Source: Asterella californica
Taxonomy: Eukaryota > Streptophyta > Marchantiopsida > Marchantiales > Aytoniaceae
Assembly: GCA_036924285.1 (NCBI GenBank)
Contig: JAYKYS010000008.1
Coordinates: 12,385,001-12,449,000, forward strand
DNA length: 64,000 bases
Direction of reading: 5' to 3'
A program made the translations under genes and the position numbers. Shown here in pieces: positions 10,500-21,517 of the stretch; position 1 is the stretch's first letter; the number at the start of each line of letters is the position of its first letter. The notes beneath the pieces are model-generated. The model ran no database searches. It worked only from the letters and a program-made list of their open reading frames with translations, and was not told the origin of the DNA.

Positions 10500-13178
10500 T
10501 CCAGGTAGATTACGATGATAAGCAAACAAAATGTTGATTACGAGCGTCCGTAAGCAGAGTCCAAAGAAGCGTCAACACAAGCGGGTCCCAGTCCGTAGCA
10601 GTCGTGTGGTTGAAAGCCTCCCCCATTACACAAGCAGTGCTGCGGCGACAGGCCTCGTCATTCGCGAAGATCTTCACGACTGCCACTTGAAAAGAAAACC
10701 CTAAGAGACCGGAAAAGAGTTCCTCGCTCCCGAAACCCAGTCCGGCATCGATCTCGCTCGCTATTGTGGGCGAAGGAAAATGACGTGGCATAGGGGGGGT
10801 TTTTATACCCCACCTGTGGTTTAAAGGACCCCTCTGATTTCACTCGTTGGAATGCACGACTGTGTAAAAATGATCAACATTCGGCGCTCCAGATGAAATC
10901 AGCAAAGGACTCAAATTCTTTACCAAGATGTACTCTCGTAGCAGCTTCTCGAATACGCTCTAACGTTCGACCTTCAAGATCATGGTTCTAAAATGACATT
11001 CTCCTCTTGTGCTATCGCCAACGCTCAAATGTATTTAGTCCTCTCATTTCAGCATTCACCCCTGGTGTAACTCTCATTTGCTGCGAACCTGTAGGAAATG
11101 AAGTTGATTCTCTATAACTTTAGGTATATCGAAATCGATTGCTCTTATTTTCATATCCATTGGAAATTATTCAGTAGATAACATCTAATCCTCTAAGCCT
11201 TCCTTCTCCTTGATCTTGCGTTAGTTGGATTGTAACGACTCGCTCGATGATGATTGTTGGCTCGCTGCTTGGATCTAAAATCAATCTGCTATCCTCGTCT
11301 ATAGCAATTCCAAAACGCATATGAATGATCAAACACACAAACCAGCCATGTTGGAATGTCTAGCTCGTCACATCAAATCCTTCACGTCTTCGCGCAAGTA
11401 ATCCACCTCGGGTGGGTGACGGGAGTTCTGGGGGAGAGGGATGACCAAGTGATATGCAAACCCGAGGGGGTGAACAAGTTACGACATTGGGGTGAACAAG
11501 TAAATATCCCTAGTACACTACATCGTTGTTTGTCTAATGTTGGCCAAAGTGCTATCAAATGCCATGATTGGTAAGTCATGGCATGAACGAACTATATGTT
11601 CATTATTTGTTTCAAGTAAACTTTTCGGCTTTTTGCTACCACTTGCGAAAAGAGCTTGTTATGAAAGTGAAAACTGAAGTACTAAGGAAGCCGCCAGCCG
11701 AAGGCCACACCCAGAATGAACAGAAGCGCACTGGATGAGTTCCATTAATCGGTGCACTGAGTCCCTAACAAGTGGGAGGAACCATAGGGCAAGCAGAAGG
11801 GAGGGGGAAGCCCGATAGATATACAGCCTCAGGATCCCTCGATAGCAAACCGCTATCGATGAAGGGCGAAAGAAGCAAACCTAAAGCCAGGCCCAGCAAA
11901 CCATCATATGAAATCAGTAGCTGAGGACAGAACACAAAGCCGCCGAATAGAAAGCTGCACTCTAGCAAGACAGTGCTGAATGAGCCGATAGGAGGTCGCT
12001 GATGTAGCCGACGAGAGGAGCATAGAAAACTGGTGCTTTGCCAAAAACAAGACGCGGAAAAGGAGGACGTGAGGAGCCATACTGCCAAGTACAACGATGA
12101 TTCGAAGCAAGCTTGCAATGAAGAGCGAGAAGGGTAACCGCATAAGAACGAGAGCCGGGGGTTAGCGATAACATGTAATGAAAAAGAGCCGGGAGGGAAC
12201 CTCCCTGAAGAACCCGGAGCATAGCAGTTTCAAGTATTGCACTATTCTGGAATTCGGAGTCCCGAAATAACCCTGGTTTCAACACCAGGTCCGAAGAGCT
12301 ACTATCTATCCTTAGTTGAAACTATTTCTTTCCACCTTCAAGTTGCATCATATCTCTCACAGCCTTCAAGTACTCATAGCATCGATTAACCAGTAACTCC
12401 ATCCACATTGTGACCAACGTAAGAGTACTCCAACCACCCAAAAAAATCATGTATGCATTCAACTCAGTGCAAGATAAATTAATTTACCCAGAATTACACA
12501 TCATTTTTATACAAATGATTCTCAGTAGCATGGTCACGGCAGTTTTACAAGAGTGCTCGGCCTGCGCAGCTGGGGTCTTCTGTGCGCTTATAGGTTAGTG
12601 TTATTCGAGGACGGTATCCTTTCTTCCCCCAAACAACTAACAGAGATCAACCCGTTTCTCATAGTTCCACGACGGTATCCTCCAACGAATGAACAGATTC
12701 TATAACCTTAAAATATGCACATTTCAGACATCTCGCCTTAAATTCTAACTGAACGTCACTACTAAAGATAAAGGACATCGACGTTAAAATTGGAACGAAG
12801 CATCAGGAAGTCTTCAACTTGATGCTGAGTCCTATGGAAGTCATCTAACTGGTGTTGTGAATAGAAAATGAAAGTTGAAGTTCTCAAGCATTTCTTCACA
12901 TAATGCTCGTTTGCTGCCGAAGCGCGGTTGAAACCACTACTGAAGTGAGTTCCTTGATGCTGACACTGAAGGTTTGCCCTGCGTTTTATCAATATCCCTG
13001 CACGCTCAATAGTGTCTCTTGTTGAGCGTACCTGACCCCAAACGTCAAACTCTTCTCCAGGTCCCTTCACAATCCTTACTACAGATAGTACAGAAGGTTG
13101 GAAAATGTCCTGCTCTCAAGGAACTCTAGTAATGTTCGGCTGCACATACGGTACCTTCCGCACCTTTGCTGTCCGGTA
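10500..13178. other. Non-coding stretch, no supported gene
   Basis: I see no conserved coding, RNA gene or mobile-element ends here. Minus-strand open frames at 11.76-12.29 kb overlap each other in different frames and have biased composition, so they are not called. Confidence 0.5.
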
Positions 13179-13190
13179 TGCATCCTTTGA
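13179..13190. repeat. Target-site duplication of RLE copy A (left)
   Basis: TGCATCCTTTGA, matching TGCATCCGTTGA at 21449-21460 with one mismatch. It borders the conserved 3' end of the element. Confidence 0.75.
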
Positions 13191-13305
13191 GAAAAACGCG
13201 AACCAATGAATAGCAAACGGATGGGAAGACCCCATCAAGCCTTACAAGGGAAAGAAGGACCCGAAGGGCCAAGCAACAACCACCCCGAAGGGAAGAACAG
13301 TGGGG
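13191..13305 (-). promoter_or_regulatory. 3' UTR of the RLE element with conserved hairpins
   Basis: In sense orientation the ORF stop TAG (complement of 13306-13308) sits inside the hairpin GGGGCTTAGCCCC (13302-13314). It is followed by CCCTTCGGGG (a UUCG-type loop with a CCC/GGG stem), then CCCTTCGGG, and then a conserved end around CATCCGTTTGCTATTCATTGG and a T-rich tail. The same block is kept in copies D (31846 on) and, decayed, C (41.62-41.75 kb). In related elements 3' RNA structure is read by the RT during insertion; that role here is inference. Confidence 0.6.
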
Positions 13306-15861
13306 CTAAGCCCCGCTATCAGTAGCTCTAAAATCGCATGTCGCACGTATAATGTCGGAGATCAGAAAGTCAGTACGTCTGCAAACAACTGGTGCACCTG
13401 AAGAAGCATCACCTACTGCAATTGCTCTCCTGTGAACGGCCTCTGCTAAAGCTCTCTGTAGAGCAATAGAAACTCGCTGCCTAAAAAACGTGATGTAGAA
13501 AGAAGGAGAAAGTGGTACTCCTGGCGCCTCTCATGATAAGCTCTAGCAGAATCTCTCAAAAAGGCGTCGAACTCCAAACCTGTCGATCCGTATATCTCCA
13601 AAGCTAAGGGGATGAAGCGATGTCCTACTTGCATACCCCTATACTTGGTCACCTTCGCTGCTGCCGCCACGCCTGCAGCCCATCCTGAGAGATGGGTGAT
13701 CACCTATGCCGTCATTGAGTCTCGTGTCGGATCCGTGACAACCACATCAGCCACTGTGACTTGATCCTCCCTCATCATGTACAAGTCAGCTCTCACTGAT
13801 CCTCCTGTCTGAAGGGCATACCAACGCTCTCTCCATGTCATGTGATCGCTCTCCCGTGCTAAAGCAAACACGATGTCTCTGATGGCATCGTGGGTAGCTA
13901 TCCGCTCTCCACCATGAGGACATCAAGCAAGATGACGACCCAATGTGTCGAGCGAGACACCGCACTCGCATGTGAATAGTGCCGAAGCAACAGGCTGGAC
14001 CAAGCCTAGGCGGAACTTCATCGCTGTAGAGAACATAGTCGGTGCGAGTCGGAATGCTCTAATGCAAGGTCGAGCTATGAACCAAGAGCCTGCACCCTTG
14101 TCCGAACAAGAGCGAAGTCGAGCTCTAGTATCCTGTGAGATGGAAGGATCCACTAAGAGCGCATGGAGAACCTGCTGGAAGTTGTGTCTCGTCAGAGAAG
14201 ACTGTAGTCCGTGAGATCCATCGGTAGCTAAGGTATCAGATCGAGGGTGTGCCTCACGTGCCTCAAGAGTCAAACTATCTCTTGTCTCACGGAGACACAT
14301 CTATAGTGGGTAAGAACCATCCTCCACTTCTGTCACATAGCTCTCCAGAATAAGTCTATCTCGCACAAGAAAACGGCAGCAGAGCCAAGGTGCTGAGAGG
14401 GCTCAACTACCCAAAAAAGCTACCGCACTAGTCTCCTCCATGGATAATAGACCCACCCCGTCACATGATATCGATAAAGATGTCTGCCTACGTGAGAGAG
14501 GTCCTACCACACAATCAAAAGTCTCCGGTCCTATGATGTCGTCAAACACCCTCATGATCTTCTTATCAAACTCTCTAAGACCCGAGATGAAGATAGGAGA
14601 TGGAGGTACTGTGCGGAGTAAGTAACTAGGACGTCGTGCAATGACAGAGGAAAGAATACCAAAGGCAACCTGAGGATCCTCCAACACAAAGAGATCCTCG
14701 ATATGCAAAACGTCCTCCGCCATGACAACATCTAAGAATCGAGAGACAAAGTCCTCTGTACTCACAAGTACTCCGAGGATGCGTAAATCATCTGTAGGAG
14801 ATAACAAATCCCTCTGGGAGTTGTAGATCCGACGGTATACCTATGGGAGACCAAGCCTTGCACTTTGACACCTTCACCCTCAGCCCTACCAAGGCCAATT
14901 GAGAGACAAGGTGGTCAAAGGCAACATCGACTTGGTCCGTCGGACCTATGATTGTGCGTATCATCAGCTAGAGATGGAAAAACACAACCTGGAGCAGCCA
15001 AGGCGGTGGCCAAGAGAGCTCTATAGTGAGCTAAGGCAAAGAGGGGTCCACCCAAAAGATCTCCCTGACAAGTATCTGCAGCGGAGCTGATGATTGTAAC
15101 CCCCTGTATCGTAAGACCATGCTGGTAGTAAAGAGAAGAAGAAGAACCATAGAACGATCGCACGAAAGGGACGAGACCCGCCAGAGATCTCTCGCCATCC
15201 ATGAGCTCCTTAAAGATGGAAGCATAGGAAATGCTATTAAAAGCATTTTCCACATCTATTTGTAGGACAATCTAATCGGGACGGATGTCCAAGAGAGCCC
15301 TAATGTCGAAAGACACAGACTCACAACCTCTCGGCGTCGCAACTCTAAACTGATGTGGACAAAGGTGGTCCTGAAAAGTATCTCGAAGCTGAAGGACAAT
15401 GATACGACTGATAAGTCATAGGAGAATCTCACCGATGACTATCGGTCGAATTTCTCCCTCATCCTTCGTCATGACCAAAAGTCTAGCTGCCCCTAGTACT
15501 TGAGCTATAGACTGAGGAATATGTCCTTGAGCTACTGCTGCCGCTACCTGAAAAAGCTCCGTGAAACCACTAGAGGGGTCGTCTATCTGAAAACAATCTC
15601 GGAGGAGCTCGTAGACCATCCCAGACAGACCTCCAGAGGATAGACGTGGAGCTGTACACAAGGCCTGGGCAAACAAGAATCTATCAAGACATAATGGCTC
15701 CTCAGGCTGATAGTCCTGAACCTCAGGTGGTGAGAGATCACCCGGTGAGGGGTGAAGAAAACGCAACGCAGCGATCGTCTCCTCAGGAAGACATGCCAAT
15801 GACAAAGGATGCAGTGCTCTAGCAGCTCTACTGTACTCTCCAACTTGACCTAACATCCTAC
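13306..15861 (-). pseudogene. RLE element copy A: RT, knuckle and endonuclease part
   Basis: The C-terminal two thirds of the element protein, in several frames. RT landmarks in sense order: GGLSGMVYELLRDCF, LQIDVENAFNSISYASIF (motif A, near 15250), a degraded QGDLLGGPLFAL (motif B) and SLADDT (motif C near 14960). A CECG...GRHLARC knuckle is near 13940. Next comes the RLE domain: RADLY...VADVVVTDP, AAAKVTKYRGMQVGHRF and IPLALEIYG, consistent with a PD-(D/E)XK fold ending in a KxxKY block. The tail resembles the FRQRVSIALQRAL block kept in copy C. Frameshifts near 14400, 14810 and 15420 and stops kill it. The left edge of the inserted solo LTR interrupts it at 15866. Confidence 0.8.
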
Positions 15862-15866
15862 AACGT
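15862..15866. repeat. 5-bp target duplication AACGT (left) of solo LTR
   Basis: AACGT here and at 20399-20403 directly border the TG...CA termini. The uninterrupted sequence in copy B (CTACAGCATCTTATGCGG, about 27460-27477) shows the empty site. Confidence 0.9.
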
Positions 15867-18800
15867 TGTGGTGCCCACAAATTACAGGATTCACGAATTT
15901 TAAGATTAATAACTTGTTTGTATAACTGAAGAAGCGTTGTTACTTAAGATTTCTACTTCCTTAGAAGGAAGAAGATCTTATGAGCTTTTTAAATAAGAAG
16001 TTGACTTCTTCGGAAGACGACCGTCTTCCGGGAAGCGTCGTCTCAGTTGCGTCTTCAGAAGATGAGAAGACGGCGGAAGACACCTGTCTTCCGGAAGACA
16101 ACGACCGCGAAGGCCTGACCACGAGTTTTCAGATAAAACATTAGGTGTACCTACTGAGTAGCACGCAGGTGGTAGGTAGGTCGAAGAAGACACCTAGGGT
16201 CGAAACCCCTAATCTGCGAGGAAGATGCGCAGGAAGCGCATTAGCACATTCCAACTTCCTGCAGCACAACGCGCTTGAGAAGATCGATTGGCGAGAGTGA
16301 ACTTCGCAAGTGAGCTTTGAGAGAGGAATCGAGTGAGGACATCGAGGTAAGAGAGAACTAGTTGGCAGCTAGGCGAAGAGTGAGAGCGAATTGCTGGAGC
16401 GCAGAAGGCAGAAAGCAAAAGGCGTTTTCTGTGAGCTCTCGAGAAGCTGACATTGGAAAGTAGCAAGTAGAATCGAAGGTGGAATCGAGGCATGGCCAGA
16501 GATTGACAGCAGGCGCAGTCGTGTAGAGTCGCATTGGAGCTAGGACCAGAGTCAGAAGCGCGCAGAGGTCGAAGGTAACTCGGGAAGCAGAAGAAGACTG
16601 TAGAGGTTCTTCTCCACGTTCTTTCTCCTTCCCACTTCTTCTCGTTCTTGTCTGGGATTCCACGCGCTTCCCTAGTTGTGTACAGGCAGCCTGATCGATT
16701 ACCCCCACCCCCATTCTTCCTGTTGTGACATTGGGTGCAGAAGCGCTGTCCAATTTTCGTCAGACATCTGCCTACTGCTTCCCAAAGTTCAATTCGAGCT
16801 TCCCTACACCTCGTTCCCAAATTGACGATCCCAGCCATCAATTTCTCTACTCTACTACCTCCCTACTCTCGAAACCTGGAACAGAAGACGCTTCGGAAGA
16901 TGGGAACATCTTCGGAAGACGCTTCTTGAACTTGACTGTCTTCGGAAGATGGTCTTCGGAAGTCGACGATACACAACTCGTATCAAGAGTGGATTTGCTT
17001 TACTTTTGTGTTAAGAGAGACTTGGTACGAATCCCAAGTGGTGTGGTGAGTCGTTTTGTTATTTCGAGAAGTTGGAAGTCGGGAACTAGGCCTGCGCCTC
17101 TCGGTCTTCCAAACTTCTTAACTCCACATCTTCCTGGAGAGACTAGAAGACTGGAACGGCTGACAAAATGAGCGAGAAGACGTGAGGGTCCGTTACGAGT
17201 CTCTTCTGTCCGACCCATAGCAGCCTATTCCTTCTTCTTCCCGAACTTAGAAGAGAGTTGTGAGAAGTCTTGCTGACAGAGTCTGGAGAGAATGGTCGAG
17301 GGTCATGTCTTCCCACCGAGCAGCAAGCTTCTTCTGAGCGTGTATGAGAGGTGAGAAGTCAAAAGAACAGAGTGCAAATGTCTTGAGTCTGTTGTAAGGA
17401 TAGATTGTGCGTAGAAAGCAAAAGACAGGTGAGACCAGTGAAGGAAAGCTTGGCTTCAGGAGGTCTTCCGAGAACGTTATTGAATCGGAAGCTGTCCCGG
17501 GAGTCTTCCCAGAGGCCACTGTCACCGCAGGAGCCCGCAACCATCTTCTGAACCTTTCATATACTCTACTTCTCGCATATCTTGTATCTTCTGTTAGGAA
17601 GTAGGATGAAATGCAAAGTGGGTTGTCTTCTTGGTAATCCATGCGAGGCCTTGCTTAGTTAGGATTGGTTAGATATAGCTCGGAAGACGAGAGCTATTTA
17701 GGAAGCACTGTTAGAATCTCGGAAGACGGAGTAGCTGTCTTCTGGAAGACTAGATTCGTCTTCTGAGAGTGGAAGCTAGACTGTGAGAACTTGGGAAGGA
17801 CTGAGCCTTCAACTCACAGCAAGTACGTCACTTCTGTCAAGGAGTTAGCGCAGCTGAAGAAGAGCAACCAGGAGTTGCAGGCGCGTTTACAGCAGCGTGA
17901 CCATGAGGTTCTGCGAGTACGGGATGAGATCACCGTCCTTGCAGAGGAGAAGACGACATGGAAGACATTGCGGGAAGCCGCAGAAGCGCAGACTGCAACC
18001 GAGAAGATGCTGCGGGAAGCCGCAGAAGTGCAGACTGCAGCCGTTAAGACACAGCGGGAAGCAGCGAAAGTCCGTGCGCAGGGGTTACTAGCTCACTCGG
18101 TGGAAGCGCTTCGAAAGAAGTTCAACTTCACCGTGGGTAAGAAGCTCCTTACCTTAGCTAGAGAGTGGGACGAGGAGTCCAAAGCAATGTTGGTGGAGTG
18201 CAAGGAGAGTATGTTCAGGTACTTGGACCGGCAGATAGAGAGAGTGAAGACGCTCTATGATCTTCTCTTGATCCCGCCATCAGTAAACACGTCTTCCCAA
18301 GCACCAGTATCATCGACAAGATCAGACATGGAGAAGGAGGAGTTCGACCTCACTGTGCACTTGGTAGTGACAGCGTTGGAAGCCGAGAAGAACCCGGAAG
18401 ATGCCCCGGAAGACAAGACGTCTTCTGGAAGACAGGAAGGAAGACCGTCTTCCCAGGTATTCCGCGTGGAGGAAGCGACTTCCCCGGACCCCTATGAGGT
18501 CACCATGGCTCCCAGTGTCGAACTAGTCCCTCAGAAGAGCGAGGAAGCACAAGTCGACTCAGCTTCCCAGAAGACGCTTCTGTCTTCCGAAGCAGAAGCC
18601 GAAGCCGAGGAAGACGCAACCGCAGAAACAGCAGGGCCAGCGAAGAGCGAGGAGAGGGAAGCTACCTCAGTGGTACCCGAGGTAAGTGCAGGGCTTCCCA
18701 GCCCATCAGAAGTCGAGATAGTAGCTCCGATAGGAGCAGATCAGGTAGAGATTGCCACGGAGCAATCAGAGTAGTTAACAACTCAATTAACACTTCCAGA

Positions 18801-20398
18801 TTTAGTAGGATCGAACATGCTATCTTAAGGGTGGCAGTTTTCCATGTAAAAATAGTTAGGATACCATGTGGCAGCATAGGTAGCGAAGGAACAAACGAGG
18901 TGGATGGCTAATTAGGAAAGGGGAACCGCTTGCATGTGAGGTAGCGACCTCCTGTCAGCGCCTCTCTCTCCCTGGTGGTCGCCTCCCTTGGTTCGCATGG
19001 CAGCGACATAAGTAGGATCGTAGAGTAGGAGATAGAGTTCTGCCAGTTCTGTAGGTACTGCACATACCCATCGATTCTATGGTGCAGGTAAACGAGACAC
19101 ATTAGAGCAGAGACGCAGGATAGACAGTTCTTCGCATACTACTCCTGTTGTTGGAAACATACGAATAGTCTGAGAATACACAGGAGGGGTCTGCATGCTC
19201 GTACCAGCAGTGGTTCGAAGATGTAGATAGAAGTAGTGGACAGTCTAGGAACAGGGAACGGCATCTTCGTGCAGTCCTGTTAGCTAGACTGGTGTGTCGA
19301 GGAGTAGGCGCAGGAAGTAGAGAGAGTGAGCTTCCCAATGCCATTGTGACTTCTTCTCGGAGAATGGATTGTGGATTTGAGTGCAGCAGCTTTGTCCATG
19401 TCTTCTGGGTGGTGGATTGTATTGAATTCGCTCTCAATTGTGCATGGGAAGTGTTCTTCTTGAGTGGCGGTGAATGTCAACAGTTGTGGAGTGTAGCTTG
19501 ACTCGTTCAGTAGAGCACTTGGGATTTACGTACGAACGGTCTTCTGGGTAAGGGATCCCAGAAGACAGAGCAGTCAGAGCAACGAAGTGAAGAAGAAAGA
19601 AGCCTTCTTTCCGCAACAGAAGACGACATCCTCAAGTGGAAGACGGTGCAACAGTACTCAGGTTTGTTGTCTTCCTCCCCAAACTATTACAAGCAGAGAT
19701 GGCTTGTTAGTCAGGATCCGGACTAGAAGCCTGTCGGAATCTTAATTGCCTCTTTTCATCTTATTTTCTCTTGTTTGGATTTCTTCTTCTTCCCATCTTC
19801 CCTCATCTTCCCCATCTTCTTACCTTCTTCTAGTGAGCTTCCGAGACTTCTATTGAGCTTCCGTGAAGGTGAATGTCGTTGTAGTGCTGCAAGAAGACAA
19901 CTTCCGTAGGCAGAAGCCTGGGAAGGCTACAGGGAGCATACACCCTGTGATTGATCTAACCCGTTGGAATGTGAGTGTGAGAATAAGATGTAACGACTGT
20001 TGCTAGTCGACTTCTGCGAAGCAGGATCACCTTCTGGAGGTGTGAGAAGACGAGCTGAACCCCCAGAAGACGAGAATCGCTTCGGGAAGACGGTATCGAG
20101 AAGACTGGAAGAAGCTACCTGGAAGCAGGAAGATCGTCTTCCTGAGCTTCTCTGTGAATAGTTGTGTGATATTTTAGTTAGTAGTTGTTTGTTTAGTTCC
20201 AGAGCACCATTTGGCGTGTTTGGAAGACGTGTGGTTTTGTGTGGTTTTGTGAGAAGACGGGATTTTTAGACAAAACCCGTGTGTTTGTGTGTTTGAACAG
20301 ATCCTAGAACTTGGAGCAGCGATTACTTACGTAAATCCTTTGTGAGAACGATATCTTGTATACTAAATGGGCAAAAGGAGTAATCCTGCGTCACTACA
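15867..20398 (+). repeat. 4.53-kb solo LTR inserted in RLE copy A
   Basis: Begins TGTGGTGCCCACAAATTACA and ends TCACTACA, with AACGT duplicated on both sides. The same termini bound the LTR at 54083-56410, which is followed by a tRNA-Asp primer site, so this whole block is one LTR with no internal region: a solo LTR left by LTR-LTR recombination. Compared with the 2.3-kb copy it contains an extra ~2.1 kb (about 16960-19090) that carries a coiled-coil ORF. The sequence is packed with GGAAGAC/GTCTTCC motifs. Orientation is inferred from the 54 kb copy. Confidence 0.88.
17791..18774 (+). CDS. Coiled-coil ORF carried inside the LTR
   Basis: An open frame of about 327 codons. It has no ATG at its start, so an upstream exon or a later ATG (about 18009) is possible. 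An N-terminal heptad-rich region is followed by repeats of the type REAAEAQTA (three units, residues ~65-95). A conserved block then reads EALRKKFNFTVGKKLLTLAR and RYLDRQIERVKTLYDLL, and the tail is long, acidic and Ser/Glu-rich. There is no membrane or enzymatic motif, and I do not recognise the family. A longer, stop-ridden copy lies at 50.16-51.34 kb and 62.68-63.03 kb. That copy shows an additional N-terminal part, so this ORF is probably truncated. Confidence 0.6.
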   Translation: MGRTEPSTHSKYVTSVKELAQLKKSNQELQARLQQRDHEVLRVRDEITVLAEEKTTWKTLREAAEAQTATEKMLREAAEVQTAAVKTQREAAKVRAQGLLAHSVEALRKKFNFTVGKKLLTLAREWDEESKAMLVECKESMFRYLDRQIERVKTLYDLLLIPPSVNTSSQAPVSSTRSDMEKEEFDLTVHLVVTALEAEKNPEDAPEDKTSSGRQEGRPSSQVFRVEEATSPDPYEVTMAPSVELVPQKSEEAQVDSASQKTLLSSEAEAEAEEDATAETAGPAKSEEREATSVVPEVSAGLPSPSEVEIVAPIGADQVEIATEQSE

Positions 20399-20403
20399 AA
20401 CGT
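20399..20403. repeat. 5-bp target duplication AACGT (right) of solo LTR
   Basis: Partner of 15862-15866; RLE element sequence resumes immediately afterwards. Confidence 0.9.
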
Positions 20404-21010
20404 CGTATGCGGACGGAAGATGAGACATCACGTGTAGAAGCAGACTCATTCCTACTTCGTACCGCACGGACTGATTCCTCCTGTAAAGCCGTCCAATCAT
20501 CTGCACGGAATCTCCAAAGACGGGCCGCCACCTCCCAGACGGGCCGCCACCTCGAGTATAACGGAGACACCAACGAGGAAGTAGGAGGAACAGTAACCAC
20601 GCCGCCTCGTCCTTGGTGTTCCGTGCCAACATGTCAAGAGGTAGACAGAATGCATGTCTCACCTCGTCATGAAGAGCACGAGGTAACCGATGAAACAAAC
20701 GCGGACAAGAGAAACTCGTCTCGAACAAACTCAAAATAGTGCCAGAGTGGACTCTCAACCACTCCCACGACTCTGGAGGAACTCTAGAAAGAAGGGCTAA
20801 TGGTGTCATAATGACTGCACATGTAGACCTCCGATCTCGGCTAACTTGGACATCTCATGTGATCGTATCGTAGCTCTTGTGCATCTTTCTCACATGAGAT
20901 TTTATCTCTTGCGAGGTAAATAACTGATTGCACACTGGACATGGTGTGTCTCGAATCAATCTCGATCTCATGAGAGAGAGAGTACCCATAGCTAAAGAAA
21001 AGACGATATC
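20404..21010 (-). pseudogene. RLE element copy A: N-terminal zinc-finger part
   Basis: Sense order: a C2H2 finger (CPVCNQLFTSQEIKSHVRKMH, spacing C-x2-C-x11-H-x4-H, about 20870-20945) followed by a conserved linker with TPLALLSRVPPESWEWLRVH and RLPRALHDEVRHAF. It then joins the part left of the solo LTR. Copy B at 27.47-28.08 kb matches closely. The start codon is not obvious; an in-frame ATG opens MGTLSLMRSR near 20990. An N-terminal finger plus RLE is the layout of the R2-like group. A stop and a frameshift are present. Confidence 0.75.
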
Positions 21011-21448
21011 CAATCAAACGATACTCGTGATAGAAACATTTCCAAACAGAAAAGAAAAAATAGAGATAAAACAAAAAGAAAAAAAAGAAAAAAAGAAAAA
21101 AAAGAAAAGAAAAAGAAAAAAGAAAGAGAGAAGAGAAGAGAAGAACACTGATATGTAGAGATAAAAAAAATAAATACATAAAATGTGATCAGAAAATCCT
21201 AAAAAGAACTCTGTCTAACTCTAAATTCTTAAAAAATCTAAAATTATTTAATACTCACTCATCTCTCCATCAAATATGTCAATTCTAACATAAAAAAAAT
21301 AGAAAAAAAGATAAAAAAAAATATGAAAAAAATATCATTCTATCACACTCTAACACCCTCCCCCTCTCACATACACTCTCCCTCTCATTCTCTCCGCACT
21401 CCGCCTCCGCGCGACTCTCCTCCTCCTTCTCCTCGCGACACTATTCTT
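21011..21448 (-). other. 5' untranslated region of RLE copy A
   Basis: A-rich then CT-rich on the plus strand (so T-rich and GA-rich in sense), including ACACTCTAACACCCTCCCCC, which is conserved in copy B near 28375-28395. No ORF. It may hold the internal promoter of the element (inference). Confidence 0.5.
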
Positions 21449-21460
21449 TGCATCCGTTGA
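21449..21460. repeat. Target-site duplication of RLE copy A (right)
   Basis: TGCATCCGTTGA, the partner of 13179-13190. It borders the 5' end of the element. Confidence 0.75.
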
Positions 21461-21517
21461 AGCTTATGGTAAGCAAGTTAAGGATGAGTCTAACTAGTTC
21501 TGAGTCCAGCATGCTGC

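Larger units (their letters stand above)
13191..21448 (-). mobile_element. Full-length RLE-type non-LTR retrotransposon (copy A), split by a solo LTR
   Basis: A minus-strand element of about 3.72 kb once the 4.53-kb inserted LTR and its duplicated 5 bp are subtracted. Ends are set by direct repeats TGCATCC[T/G]TTGA at 13179-13190 and 21449-21460 (12 bp, one mismatch), as expected of target-primed insertion. In sense order it holds a CT/A-rich 5' region, a C2H2 zinc finger, RT, a CCHC-like knuckle, a restriction-like endonuclease domain and a 3' UTR with hairpins. Its frame is broken by several indels and stops. Three more copies are in the window (25.6-28.4, 31.77-31.98, 41.6-42.84 kb). Confidence 0.85.

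Noticed and set aside
11765..12285. Overlapping minus-strand open frames with hydrophobic translations
   Set aside because: Three frames are open in the same place, composition is biased and no motif is recognised; no splice structure seen.
20841..21179. Phe/Leu-rich minus-strand frame that could look like a membrane protein
   Set aside because: It is the A-rich 5' region of the RLE element read on the other strand; the run of Phe comes from an AAAAAG tract.
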